Shown: positions 25,346-34,855 of the stretch, in pieces
Position numbering within the stretch: the first letter of the stretch is position 1
How the letters are laid out: every line of letters starts with the position of its first letter
Source of the DNA: Undibacterium sp. 5I1
GTDB taxonomy: Bacteria > Pseudomonadota > Gammaproteobacteria > Burkholderiales > Burkholderiaceae_D
Assembly (NCBI RefSeq): GCF_034314085.1
Contig: NZ_JAVIWI010000001.1
Location: forward strand, 4,402,001 to 4,466,000
Length of the DNA: 64,000 nt
Direction: 5' to 3'
Made by a program: the position numbers and the translations under genes
The notes under the pieces: model-generated
Told to the model about the DNA's origin: nothing
Database searches by the model: none
The model's input: the letters and a program-made list of their open reading frames with translations, nothing else

Positions 25346-25940
25346 TTCTTTATTTTCCTGAAAAAAGGCCTTACTAAGTAAATCAATAAAAACCTCAAGT
25401 AGCTATCAATTTGCCGTCATGGTGTATCGGCCGCTAGTTGGGTAAGTTTGACGAGATAAACAACTAAATTTAATATCAATCTTCCAACATTAGCTTAGCA
25501 GCAATTGATATCTAAAGGTAAAATCAAAGTCGAATCTAATCAAAACTTTTTGAATAGAGCAACACTGAAAGAAAAAGCGCCAGACGTTTTTTGAAGAGAT
25601 TAACGCTAATTAAGCCTCAGCTTACGATAAATTAGTGTCCACCATCGCCATGGTAATTCTCGTCATTTATAGTGGGAAATTAAGCGTTTCTTTACATTAA
25701 ATAGAATACTCAATGAGCCGGATGGTGCTCTACTTGTATTCAGCGTCTACTACTGTGCTTTTGGTGATCAACTATCTATGGACGCCGCGATCCTGCCCAA
25801 GAACTTCGGGATGTTTGATGCAACGTACAAGTCCATTGGCTAAGCACAAGTTAAAGCTGTACTGTTCACAAATTGTGGCATTTCGCTGAAATATGCTGAA
25901 GCGTGAGCTAATGACCACAGAGGCGACGATGAGGCTATAA
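25346..25940. other. Intergenic stretch upstream of the interrupted gene
   Basis: No gene or repeat recognised in about 595 bases. The right edge holds a GAGG ribosome-binding site (25930-25933) for the ATG at 25941, the start of the gene broken by the IS element. A promoter for that gene is expected here but no strong -35/-10 pair was picked out. Confidence 0.4.
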
Positions 25941-25952
25941 ATGAAATTGATC

Positions 25953-27055
25953 GGCGGATTCAAGTACGAAGAGCAACGTTGAATAAAAAGTCAAAGGGTC
26001 AGATGCGATAGCATTCATGCCTTTTGACCAGCCAGTCGAAAGTTGCCGAATATGCGCTACACACACCTAACCCAAGACGAACGATACCAAATTTACGCAC
26101 TGCGGTTAGAAAAAAAGACAGTCAGCGAGATTGCTGCCGCACTCCATCGTCATAAGTCCAGCATCCACAGGGAACTCAAGCGCAATACCGGAGGAGGCGG
26201 ATGGCGCCCCTTACAAGCGAAAAAAATAGCCGACGAACGACAAAAGAATAGTCGTAACGCACGACGTATTGATGACAACGACTGGCTCGCCGTCTCGACC
26301 TACCTGCGCATGGACTTATCGCCGCAGCAAGCAATCGAACGGTTAAGCCTGGAACGGCAGGAAAAAATGAAGAGCAGTCATGAAACCGTCTATCTGCGCA
26401 TCTACGCTGACCGCAGAGCGGGCGGCACTCTCTTCAAGCATCTGCGGGGTCAGAAGCCCTACCGCAAACGCTACGGTAGTGGTCAACAGCGCCGGGGCAT
26501 GCTCAAGAACCGTATCAGCATTGACCAACGACCCGCGATCGTGGATCAAAAAATCTGCTTAGGCGACTGGGAGGGCGATACGATCATTGGCAAGAAACAG
26601 CAAGGTATCGTCATTACGCGGGTCGATCGTGTCTCTCGTTTTACCTTAGCCCGGCAACATCATAGCAAACACGCGCAAGGAGTTGCTGCCAGCATCGAGC
26701 AACTGCTCACGCCACATCAGCAGCACTGCCATACCATCACGTTCGATAATGGCAGGGAGTTTGCAGGGTATGAGTCCATCGCAGCACATCTGCAAGCCCA
26801 AGTGTACTTCGCTCATCCGTATCATTCCTGGGAGCGGGGGCTCAACGAGAACACGAACGGCTTATTACGATACTACTTTCCAAAGAACACCAACTTCAAG
26901 GAAATCACTCAAGCCCAGTTGCAACGGGCAGTCAATCAACTCAATCATCGCCCTAGGAAATGCCTCGGCTATCGAACGCCGTTTGAGGTTTTTTATAATT
27001 TGGATATACTCCCCCTAAAACTTACCTCCCGTTGCTCTTCGTAGCTGAATCCGCC
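25953..27055 (+). mobile_element. IS30-family insertion sequence, complete, 1103 bp
   Basis: Ends are near-perfect inverted repeats: GGCGGATTCAAGTACGAAGA on the left (25953-25972) and, on the opposite strand, GGCGGATTCAGCTACGAAGA on the right (27036-27055). The match continues as GCAAC, 23 of 25 positions. It is flanked by a direct 3-bp duplication, ATC (25950-25952 and 27056-27058), as expected for IS30 transposition. It contains one full-length transposase gene, so it may be active. The clean duplication and intact gene suggest a recent insertion. Confidence 0.92.
26052..27044 (+). CDS. IS30-family transposase
   Basis: 330 residues from ATG 26052 (a TTG at 26043 is possible, but the family usually starts M-x-YTHLT). 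An N-terminal helix-turn-helix (LTQDERYQIYALRLEKKTVS ... HRHKSSIHRELKR) binds the ends. The DDE catalytic triad is visible: Asp in GDWEGDTI (~176), Asp in ITFDNGREF (~232) and Glu in NENTNGLLRYYFP (~266). The reading frame is intact, and the stop codon lies inside the right terminal repeat. The last ~17 residues (LDILPLKLTSRCSS) follow the usual family end and contain a DNA motif shared with the family-1 repeats. Confidence 0.95.
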   Translation: MRYTHLTQDERYQIYALRLEKKTVSEIAAALHRHKSSIHRELKRNTGGGGWRPLQAKKIADERQKNSRNARRIDDNDWLAVSTYLRMDLSPQQAIERLSLERQEKMKSSHETVYLRIYADRRAGGTLFKHLRGQKPYRKRYGSGQQRRGMLKNRISIDQRPAIVDQKICLGDWEGDTIIGKKQQGIVITRVDRVSRFTLARQHHSKHAQGVAASIEQLLTPHQQHCHTITFDNGREFAGYESIAAHLQAQVYFAHPYHSWERGLNENTNGLLRYYFPKNTNFKEITQAQLQRAVNQLNHRPRKCLGYRTPFEVFYNLDILPLKLTSRCSS

Positions 27056-27682
27056 ATCTATATTTTTCTTCTGGTTGGTCTCGTACATCTTTCTATGTGG
27101 GCAGTACCACCAGAATTGCCTAAAGACGTTGCTGTCTTTCTAGCTGAGCGTGAATCTTGCGACCATTGGCGCGGCGAGCCAGGTTATGACAATGAACGGC
27201 AAGCCGATATTGATTGGTTCATTTGTCAGTCTTGCTCAGGTACCGACGAAAAGCTTGCAGGCCTTATGAAGAAATATCGTAGAAATAAATTGATTATGGA
27301 AAAACTTGGCGAATTTGAGGCCCAGGTTGAGTCAAAAGATGAGGCTGAGGCCAAACGATTTTGTAGCGGCACCAGAAAACCAAGTTCGGACGAGTAGTGG
27401 TGGTTAAAAGCTTAAGACATAAACTGCAACTTTCATCGGAAATTTACATGATTTCCCTTTGTCGAAAATAGATTCTTTTAAAACCAAAGACTTGGAGTGC
27501 GGATGATTGAGCGTGTTCAACTATCTTTTTTTGTTGTGAAGTTTTTCTGTGTATCCGGATAGGGAGACAAAAGACTTTTCAATGGCAAGCGGTTTCGTTA
27601 CATTTAGTCTTTAATCATCAACAACGAATGGATAATTTCGCCTAAAAACTATCGTGTGGCCTTTTGTGAAGGGAATATTCGA

Positions 27683-28171
27683 ATGAGCATCACCAATTAT
27701 CAAGGACTAAGAATCTTTCTGCGACCAGGAGAAGTACTCGACACCTATGATTTCACAGTCGAAAACCTCGGAGATGCGTCCTTGTGGAATTTGTGTTTAG
27801 ATATTTATGAAATAGTTGAACCAAGTAGATTCGGACTTAATGATACGCATATGAAACCAGTATTATCAAAATACAAAACTGCTGAAATTAATTATTTACC
27901 TCCTGGCGCATCGACTTCCATAATGCAGCAAAAGTGGAGTAGCACTACCCGATACATTGCTTCACAATCATCCCAAATTTACGGTACGTTCACGACAAAG
28001 CAGGATGGTGGTGAGTTCTTGGGTTTGCGAGCGGACTTTGTCATTGCAGAAGGAGTCCCAGTGCAATCGCGGGTGTTTGAAATATTAACGCCTAAAAAGC
28101 ACAATGTTTCGAGGTCATACAAAATAGGACAGAGAATTGGGGCTGGAATTCGCAAGTGGTTCAAAGACTAG
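27683..28171 (+). CDS. Hypothetical protein
   Basis: 162 residues from ATG 27683, preferred over GTG 27656 because AAGGG lies nine bases upstream. The product looks globular and beta-rich (RIFLRPGEVLDTYDFTVENL, SQIYGTFTTKQDGGEFLGL) with a basic C-terminal tail (SRSYKIGQRIGAGIRKWFK). No signal peptide or transmembrane helix. No family is recognised. It is followed by a strong bidirectional terminator. The 285 bases before it show no other feature. Confidence 0.5.
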   Translation: MSITNYQGLRIFLRPGEVLDTYDFTVENLGDASLWNLCLDIYEIVEPSRFGLNDTHMKPVLSKYKTAEINYLPPGASTSIMQQKWSSTTRYIASQSSQIYGTFTTKQDGGEFLGLRADFVIAEGVPVQSRVFEILTPKKHNVSRSYKIGQRIGAGIRKWFKD

Positions 28172-28336
28172 ATTCCTTGGGTTACGTGCAAGCCATACTC
28201 TGTGGTTGGTGAATAGTTTGGCTACTATTGCGAGATGGGGGTAGGAGAAAGAAGTTCTCATGAACTCTTGCAAATCACAAAGCTGGTGTGAGTTTTAATT
28301 TAGCTAAAAAATGAAAATAGAGCTATACGTCGAACG

Positions 28337-28374
28337 AAAATAGGGTCCATGTTAACAACGGACCCTATTTTTTT
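28337..28374. terminator. Bidirectional rho-independent terminator
   Basis: Stem AAAATAGGGTCC / GGACCCTATTTT with an 11-base loop and T-tracts on both strands. It lies between the convergent hypothetical gene (27683) and nrdJ. Confidence 0.88.
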
Positions 28375-28464
28375 AAATCATAAATTGCTTTGGCATCAGA
28401 TTCAAATAGTTAGTCCAGCTTTATGCCTGAACCCACACATTGAATTGCGCCAATAATTGTCGAA

Positions 28465-30954
28465 TTACCCGCAAGCCCCAACATATCCACATGAAACGCA
28501 ACGACTGCACCCATCGATTTTTTGCAGCGCGTATGCGCCACAGTCGGGACATTTTTTTCCAGTGGCGACATAGTTAATCGGTGCTGATTCACCTTCATAG
28601 GCAAGGTCGTCCATGCCGTAGGCAAGACTTTTATTGCGGAATTGTTCGGCCAGCACTGTCACGGGAATCTGATTGCCAGCAGCGTCGATAAAGCCGCGTT
28701 TGATCAAGATGCGTTGTAGTGAATAGCCGATCGCCGCTACTTCTGATTCGTGGAACAGTGGTGCTTGTGTGCCGTCTTCTTTGGTGATCGTGCCACAGCG
28801 AACCGTACCTTTGTCCCAGACAACTTCACGCATATCCGCCAATGCTTTTGCGATGGAGCCACCGGAGCGGGCTGCCATGGATAGCAGGCGCATACTGGCA
28901 GATATCCATTGCTGACCATCGTTCTTTTGACCTGCTGGCATGAAGAATTCAAATGGACGTTCGATGGTGACACGCTCCCCACCTACCATACCTTGCAGGT
29001 GAATAAAGCTGACGGTGAGGTAGACGGTTTTTTTACCTTCATATGTCATGTACTGTACTTTGGATGTGACCGATTCCAGATCGCCGAATGGGCGACCATC
29101 GAACTGTTTGCGCAGTAAATCATCATCTGGAACCGTCGCTACTTGTGGCGCTGCCTGTTCTGTTGCGACAGATAACACGCTGCCCAAAATACTGTTGGGA
29201 CGATAAGTGGCAAGACCTTTTAACCCTGCGCGCCAGGCATCCATATACAAATTTTGGAAATCTTCATACGGATAATCTGCAGGTACGTTGACAGTTTTAG
29301 AGATCGATGAGTCGATAAACGGCTGTACTACTTGCAGCATCTTCATATGATCGGTCGCCGACATATTGAGTGCGGTGACGAACTGCGCTGGTAATTTACT
29401 ATCGTCACTGACGTCATTGCCCATATGGCGGTATAAGCGCCAGGCATGATCGGCGACTTCATAGATTTTGCTTTCGCCGTCGGCCATGCGTTTTTTACGG
29501 TTATATACCCATGAGAATGCTGGTTCAATCCCGTTGGACGCGTTGTCTGCAAAAGCTAAAGTAATGGTGCCCGTTGGCGCAATCGATAAGAGGTGAGAAT
29601 TACGCAGACCATTTTTCGCGATGACGGTTCGCAGATTTTTCGGCAGACGTTTGGCGAATAGACCAGATAGGTATTTATCACTATCAAACAGCGGGAAAGC
29701 ACCTTTTTCTTTGGCAAGTTCTGCTGATGCTAGATAGGCGGCATCGCGCATCACTTCGGAGATTTTTTGTGCGACCGCACGACCTTCATCCGAGTCGTAA
29801 CGCAGACCCATCATCACCAGCGTACTGCCAATTCCTAAGTAGCCAAGGCCAATGCGACGTTTGGATTGTGCCTCTGCCTGCTGTTGCGGGAGTGGCCAGG
29901 CAGTTGCTTCCAATACGTTATCCAGCATACGGATCGCGATACTAACTACAGATTTGAATTTATCATAATCAAAGCTGACAGCATCGGTAAACGGTGCTGC
30001 CACAAATTTAGTCAGGTTGATTGAACCTAGGCAGCAGCAGCCATAGTCTGGCAGCGGTTGTTCTGCGCACGGATTGGTTGCTTCAATCTTCTCGCAGTAG
30101 TACAGATTATTTTCTGTATTCATACGGGACAAAAACAAAATCCCTGGCTCTGCATGATCGTAGGTAGAGCGCATGACTTCGTCCCATAAGGCTCGGGCGC
30201 GTAATGTTTGGTAGACCCAGATACCGTCTTCACGTTGATAAGCACCGGCTTGTTTCTTTTCTTCGCCGGGTTCCGCTTTATGTACCAGACAGTAGTCGCT
30301 GTCTTTCGCAACGGCTTCCATAAATTCATCGGTGACGCCGATGGAAATATTGAAGTTAGTTAAACCTCCCTGATCTTTGGAGCGGATAAACTCCAGAATA
30401 TCAGGATGATCGCCTCGTAACACACCCATTTGCGCACCGCGGCGCGCACCGGCAGACTCTACTGTGGAGCAAGAGGCATTGAATACCTGCATAAACGACA
30501 CTGGTCCAGATGCACGCGAACGGGTGCCGCGTACTAGGGCATCTTTTGGACGTATAGTTGAGAAGTCGTAACCTACGCCCCCACCGCGCCGCATGGTTTC
30601 AGCCGCGTCTGATAAAGCTGTATAGATACCTGGCTTGCCATTCGTTGTACTAGAGACGGAGTCGCCAACCGGCTGGACGAAGCAGTTGATCAACGTGGCA
30701 TGTAAATCCATGCCTGCAGCGGAATTAATTCGACCCGCAGGCACAAAGCCATTTTGTTGCGCCCATAAAAATTTTTCTTCGTAATAGCCATGGAAATCTG
30801 CGCCTTCAACTACGGCAAGTGCTTTGGCTACACGTTGTTGTACCTCAAGAATTGTGGCCTCATCACCTTTGGCATATTTTTCTAGTAATACATCTAAGGA
30901 GATTTCTTGCGGTGGCATTTCTGTAATACCGAGTATTTTGTCGTTGGCGTTCAT
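28465..30954 (-). CDS. nrdJ: Adenosylcobalamin-dependent (class II) ribonucleotide reductase
   Basis: Reduces ribonucleotides to deoxyribonucleotides with adenosylcobalamin as radical source, independent of oxygen. 829 residues. Active-site features: Cys91 (INCFVQ), the [14 protein letters not shown] region, the radical site NPCAEQ (Asn294, Cys296, Glu298), and [20 protein letters not shown] in the phosphate-binding part. The C-terminus carries two C-x2-C pairs ([20 protein letters not shown]) used in reactivation or metal binding. The sequence reads as full length and undamaged. A perfect 25-bp dyad lies in its leader. Confidence 0.92.
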   Translation of the reverse strand: MNANDKILGITEMPPQEISLDVLLEKYAKGDEATILEVQQRVAKALAVVEGADFHGYYEEKFLWAQQNGFVPAGRINSAAGMDLHATLINCFVQPVGDSVSSTTNGKPGIYTALSDAAETMRRGGGVGYDFSTIRPKDALVRGTRSRASGPVSFMQVFNASCSTVESAGARRGAQMGVLRGDHPDILEFIRSKDQGGLTNFNISIGVTDEFMEAVAKDSDYCLVHKAEPGEEKKQAGAYQREDGIWVYQTLRARALWDEVMRSTYDHAEPGILFLSRMNTENNLYYCEKIEATNPCAEQPLPDYGCCCLGSINLTKFVAAPFTDAVSFDYDKFKSVVSIAIRMLDNVLEATAWPLPQQQAEAQSKRRIGLGYLGIGSTLVMMGLRYDSDEGRAVAQKISEVMRDAAYLASAELAKEKGAFPLFDSDKYLSGLFAKRLPKNLRTVIAKNGLRNSHLLSIAPTGTITLAFADNASNGIEPAFSWVYNRKKRMADGESKIYEVADHAWRLYRHMGNDVSDDSKLPAQFVTALNMSATDHMKMLQVVQPFIDSSISKTVNVPADYPYEDFQNLYMDAWRAGLKGLATYRPNSILGSVLSVATEQAAPQVATVPDDDLLRKQFDGRPFGDLESVTSKVQYMTYEGKKTVYLTVSFIHLQGMVGGERVTIERPFEFFMPAGQKNDGQQWISASMRLLSMAARSGGSIAKALADMREVVWDKGTVRCGTITKEDGTQAPLFHESEVAAIGYSLQRILIKRGFIDAAGNQIPVTVLAEQFRNKSLAYGMDDLAYEGESAPINYVATGKKCPDCGAYALQKIDGCSRCVSCGYVGACG

Positions 30955-31020
30955 TTGATTGCTAATCCGTTCGTTGATGGCGATAACTGATGGTTTGATT
31001 GTTGGGAAAATAATTGTCTG

Positions 31021-31045
31021 GACGATAAGGAAATTCCTTATCGTC
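31021..31045 (-). promoter_or_regulatory. Dyad in nrdJ leader
   Basis: Perfect 11-bp arms, GACGATAAGGA / TCCTTATCGTC, around AAT, centred about 79 bases upstream of the nrdJ start. No U-run follows in the nrdJ direction, so it is more likely an operator for a dimeric protein or a leader RNA hairpin than a terminator. A TATAAT-like -10 lies at 31126-31131 on the same strand. The rest of 30955-31226 shows no gene and no clear NrdR box. Confidence 0.5.
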
Positions 31046-31226
31046 TGGTAAATCGTTATAAATAGCTGAAAATGCGCCTGAGCGTAGTGTGGCGTTATAG
31101 CGCCTTGATAAAGAGCCTTAGTTCAATTATAGACCTCAGAAAAACTTTCGCTTTATACAGTGGTCGCAATGATCGATGAGGTGCAACGAGGCAAAGCTAG
31201 TAGTGTGAACATAACCCCAAGAGGGT

Positions 31227-32516
31227 TTAGCTAATGTTGATAAAATTTTCTAGCATCGTCATGGTTCTATTAGTCGCACCCTGATGCTGCATGAAAAAAG
31301 CATGGGCGTTTTGTCCCATGCTGTTGAGAGTATTAGGTTGATCTAATAATGCCCAAGCTTGTTGAATTGAATCTTCAGAATTTGCTACACGTTGCGCTGC
31401 TTTTGCGGCGATGGCCTGTTCGGTAATTTCTGAAAAATTAAAAGTGTATGGACCTGTTAGCACGGGTTTTGCCATGGCGCAGGCTTCAATTAAATTGTGG
31501 CCGCCCAGATTGACCAGGCTACCGCCTACAAAGGCCAGATCACAAGCCGCGTAATACATATACATTTCTCCCATACTATCGCCTAGTACTACATCCACTG
31601 AGGCGGATAAGGGATTTTCTTGTATCGTTAAATCCATGCTGGACCGGCGGACAAAACTAAGACCATGCTGCGTCAGCATGGTGGCGACCTGATCAAAACG
31701 TTGCGGGTGGCGTGGCGTGATGACGAGTAAGGTATTGGATTTGTCGCGTCGTCGATTGGCGACGAAGGCTTTGAGTAAGAGTTCTTCCTCGCCATCACGG
31801 GTGCTCGCACAGAGAAAAATTTGGCGGTCGCCTAGCCAATGACGCAATCTTGCACCATTCTCGGCCATATGATCTGGCGGTGTCACATCAAATTTCATAT
31901 TGCCGGTAACAGATAAGTTACTTACTCCCAGCATGTTTAAACGTGCGGCATCTGGCCCTGACTGCGCGGCAACGCAAGTAATAGCTTGTGCCGCTGGCAA
32001 AATCAGAGAAGAGAGTTTTAAGGCTTTCTTCAAGGATTTTTCTGATAGCCGCGCATTGACTAGCGCAACTGGTACGCCAGCTTGCTTGCATTGGGCGACC
32101 AGATTCGGCCAGACTTCGGTCTCTATCAATGCGCATAAAGAAGGGGAGTAGTGCTTTAAGAATCGCTGGACGATAAAACTAATGTCATACGGCACAAACA
32201 CTTGCGTAATCCGGTCGGCAATATCGGCAAACAAAATCGCGCCGGTGGCACGACCTGTTGGCGTCATATGACTGAGAATAAGATGATGTTGCGGGTAACG
32301 TCGTAGCAAAGCACGCACTAATGGTTCTGCGGCACGAGTTTCGCCAGCAGATACCGCGTGTACCCAGATTGTTTTTTGATGACGATAGCTGGAATAAAAC
32401 CCTAGACGTTCAGCAATGTGCTGGCGATAACCAGGCTCTTGACGGCCTCTTACCCAGAGTCGTAATAAGACAATCGGAAGAGATAAAAACCAGACAAAAG
32501 AATATAAAAGACGCAT
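31227..32516 (-). CDS. waaA: 3-deoxy-D-manno-octulosonic acid (Kdo) transferase
   Basis: Adds Kdo to lipid A precursor at the inner membrane, an early step of LPS core synthesis. 429 residues with an N-terminal membrane anchor (SFVWFLSLPIVLLRLW). Family motifs: HAVSAGETRAAEPLV (containing the catalytic Glu), the LILSHMTPTGRAT nucleotide-sugar region, LIETEVWPNL, VNARLSEKS, GNMKFD and the C-terminal GGSLVNLGGHNLIEA. It starts 12 bases after the end of the DMT-transporter gene, so the two are probably co-transcribed. Confidence 0.93.
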   Translation of the reverse strand: MRLLYSFVWFLSLPIVLLRLWVRGRQEPGYRQHIAERLGFYSSYRHQKTIWVHAVSAGETRAAEPLVRALLRRYPQHHLILSHMTPTGRATGAILFADIADRITQVFVPYDISFIVQRFLKHYSPSLCALIETEVWPNLVAQCKQAGVPVALVNARLSEKSLKKALKLSSLILPAAQAITCVAAQSGPDAARLNMLGVSNLSVTGNMKFDVTPPDHMAENGARLRHWLGDRQIFLCASTRDGEEELLLKAFVANRRRDKSNTLLVITPRHPQRFDQVATMLTQHGLSFVRRSSMDLTIQENPLSASVDVVLGDSMGEMYMYYAACDLAFVGGSLVNLGGHNLIEACAMAKPVLTGPYTFNFSEITEQAIAAKAAQRVANSEDSIQQAWALLDQPNTLNSMGQNAHAFFMQHQGATNRTMTMLENFINIS

Positions 32517-32528
32517 GGCAGCAGGGTA

Positions 32529-33446
32529 TCAGTTTCGGCGAAAATTGACCAACACAATGCCTACTAACACCAGTATTGCGCCCAGCAAAAAGCTCGGACT
32601 AATCGGGTCATCTAATAACAGCACGCCAGCCGCTACGCCAAATAGCGGAGTTAAAAATGAGAACACCGACAAACGAGATGCCAAATAGCGGCGCAACAAC
32701 CAAAACCAGGTTAGATAGCTAGCAAAAGCGATAATAATGGTTTGAAAAAGGAGGTTTAGCCAGATGCTGATCCCCCAGTCTTGCGGGTAGAATTTTTCCG
32801 CCTGAAACTCACCTTTAAGCGCAGAGAACAGTAGCAGTAGGACTGCCGCTCCCAACAACTGATATAGCAACGTTGTAGTCGGTTGCGCCTCCGATAGCTT
32901 AGAGCGACGGATCGCTACCGTAGTTGCCGCCCACAAGATGCCGCCAGCGATACCGAAAGCATCACCGATCAAAATATCGCTCAGCGCATGCGAGTTGGTT
33001 TGAAATGCCGCTGAAAACGCGATCGCAACACCCGCAAACGCAGATATGATCCCCAGCCATTGGCTAGCCTGCATACGTTCAGAGGGAATCAGCCAATGCA
33101 AACCAATCACAGTGAAAATCGGTGCAGTATATAAAAAAACTGACATATGAGAGGCCGAGGTGTAATTCAAACCGATCGAGATACACATAAACTCAGCAGC
33201 AAACAAACTGCCTGCCAGCATCCCCGGCAAAAAACTACCATCGCGCACAGAAAATGGAATTCGCTTTACCAGAATGAGACACAGAACCAAGACTGCCGCT
33301 AAGCCAGAACGCAAGCCTAATTGCATGCTTGAACTAATGATGGGGACGGCGATTTTGACCGCTACTTGCTGTAAGCCCCAACAAATGCAAAGCATTATCA
33401 TGGTGGTGACGGCAAAGCCATCAAGATTTTTACGGGTGGACGTCAT
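32529..33446 (-). CDS. EamA/DMT-family transporter
   Basis: 305 residues with ten hydrophobic segments in two five-helix repeats, the drug/metabolite transporter (EamA) pattern; SAFAGVAIAFS ends the first repeat and LFGVAAGVLLLDDP ... GAILVLVGIVLVNF closes the second. Members export amino acids or other small metabolites from the cytoplasm; no substrate can be assigned. Its end lies 12 bases before waaA. No strong ribosome-binding site is visible; a short CGAGGA/TCCTCG hairpin lies just upstream of the start. Confidence 0.8.
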   Translation of the reverse strand: MTSTRKNLDGFAVTTMIMLCICWGLQQVAVKIAVPIISSSMQLGLRSGLAAVLVLCLILVKRIPFSVRDGSFLPGMLAGSLFAAEFMCISIGLNYTSASHMSVFLYTAPIFTVIGLHWLIPSERMQASQWLGIISAFAGVAIAFSAAFQTNSHALSDILIGDAFGIAGGILWAATTVAIRRSKLSEAQPTTTLLYQLLGAAVLLLLFSALKGEFQAEKFYPQDWGISIWLNLLFQTIIIAFASYLTWFWLLRRYLASRLSVFSFLTPLFGVAAGVLLLDDPISPSFLLGAILVLVGIVLVNFRRN

Positions 33447-34006
33447 CAGGCGCGAGGAGAAATGTCCTCGTTTGGAATAATAGTGATGCTGGAATATACC
33501 TTAAAACAATACTTTTCTTATGACAGGAATAGAGGGCTTATTCGATATGTAGCGATTGAACTATCAATCAGTAGCTTTGTATATTGGTAGTGGCTTAATA
33601 TGCGGCTGAAAGTTGGTCAAACCGAGATTTTCCATTAGGCGCACCAAGCGTGCTATTTGAGTGCTGACGGCATATTTCCTGTCATTTTTGAAGCACTTCG
33701 CCGCTTGTGGCTTCCCATGAGCGCCTTATTTATAACACCCTCACGTCAAAACTGCCTCTGACATCAGCACAAATTCTAATGGAAATACCCAGTTTAAATA
33801 TTTGTTAGCGAAGTTTTTGAGTCATCAATTACTACTGCCGATCTATGTTGTAAATTTTTAAAATATAGATGAAGTATTGTGATTCTAGTATTGATCTGTA
33901 TTTAGATAATAGTGAATATAAGGCTTTGGTGAGGTCTTCGTCGTATGTTTTTTGCAGGCACATCGTGTAAGCCTTCTTTAAATTCTAATTTGTAAAAAAG
34001 CACAAA
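33447..34006. other. Gene-free stretch with one possible remnant
   Basis: No complete gene. On the minus strand 33564-33725 is open for 53 codons without a start and reads like decayed protein (QIARLVRLMENLGLTNFQPH). Its origin is not recognised. No repeats of either dispersed family were found here. Confidence 0.35.
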
Positions 34007-34615
34007 TTGCTTACTAAAAATACAAATAATTTATTCAGATCACCATATGGCTGGCTGCTAAGTCTTTGCGTGCTGATTTTAGGTTTTGTGACCAATGTCT
34101 ATGCATCTGATCGGGATGTTACCCTGCTGATAGAAGACATTGTGGATGATAAAGGTCGATCTGTTCCTCAGCCTGCGGCAACTTTAAAGCAGCTTGATTA
34201 CATTGAGCACGAAGCTGATTTAAATTTCAACCTACAACGTTACCCTTGGCGTAGGGCGCTGCAAAGTGTCGATAATGGCGAGGGACTGATATTCGGTATT
34301 TCTAAGACGGCCGTACGACAGAGAAAATTGCATTTTTCAATTGGTGTGTATACCAGCTATATATTTTTGGTGACGCGCAGTGATAACCAATTTAAGTTAT
34401 CCACGGTCAATGATTTAAAAGGTAAGACTCTTAGCATTCCATCGGGGACAGAATTTGGCGATGAGTTTGATCGGTTGAAGGATCATTTATTTAAAGTCGA
34501 ATTAGATAGCGGGTCACCGATCTCTCGGTTCAATAAATTGTTTTATAAGCGCATGGATGCGATCTTAGTGTCTACTCGTCGCAGGGATCCTAAAGTGATA
34601 GAAGAGAAGATTTAG
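34007..34615 (+). pseudogene. Periplasmic substrate-binding (SBP_bac_3-like) protein, 3' truncated
   Basis: 202 codons from a TTG start with a signal peptide (WLLSLCVLILGFVTNVYA). The body matches the first two thirds of an amino-acid-type binding protein: LQRYPWRRALQSV, KLHFSIGVYTS, LKGKTLSIPSGTEFGDEF. It stops with TAG where related proteins continue for another 50-70 residues. The same frame resumes for 17 codons (LLRDQNSIQIYEY) before another stop. With no ATG, a weak ribosome-binding site and a missing C-terminal lobe, it is probably a decaying gene. Nothing else is seen in the 240 bases after it. Confidence 0.6.
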
Positions 34616-34855
34616 CTGCTACGTGACCAGAACTCAATTCAAATTTATGAGTATTTACTCAGATGCTAAAGATTTGATTTAGATGCTGACCAAGCTTAAT
34701 TGTGCTTAGCAGTAAACGGACTATAACGGGAGACTGAAGCTAGGTTTTAAATCATATGCTTAGCGAATGCTTATTGGCTTGATGAGCTATTGCTTGGTTA
34801 TATGATTGAATTTATTTGAAGCGGATTTTGGAGAAATAGTACTGAGTTGTACTTT

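Larger units (their letters stand above)
25941..27397 (+). pseudogene. Small secreted protein gene interrupted by IS30-family element after codon 4
   Basis: ATG AAA TTG ATC (25941-25952), then the insertion sequence, then a duplicate ATC (27056-27058), after which the frame continues from TAT at 27059 to the stop at 27395-27397. Removing the element and one ATC restores a 116-residue protein that begins MKLIYIFLLVGLVHLSMWA, a signal peptide, followed by a Cys-containing domain (ESCDHWRGEPGYDNERQADI, then DWFICQSCSGTDEKLAGLMK). GAGG precedes the start by seven bases. This resembles small periplasmic proteins of unknown function. The intact 3' part may still be translated from within the IS end. 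Confidence 0.8.

Noticed and set aside
28465..30954. Intein or split in nrdJ
   Set aside because: Catalytic motifs run in order with no insertion, and the length is normal for the class II enzyme.
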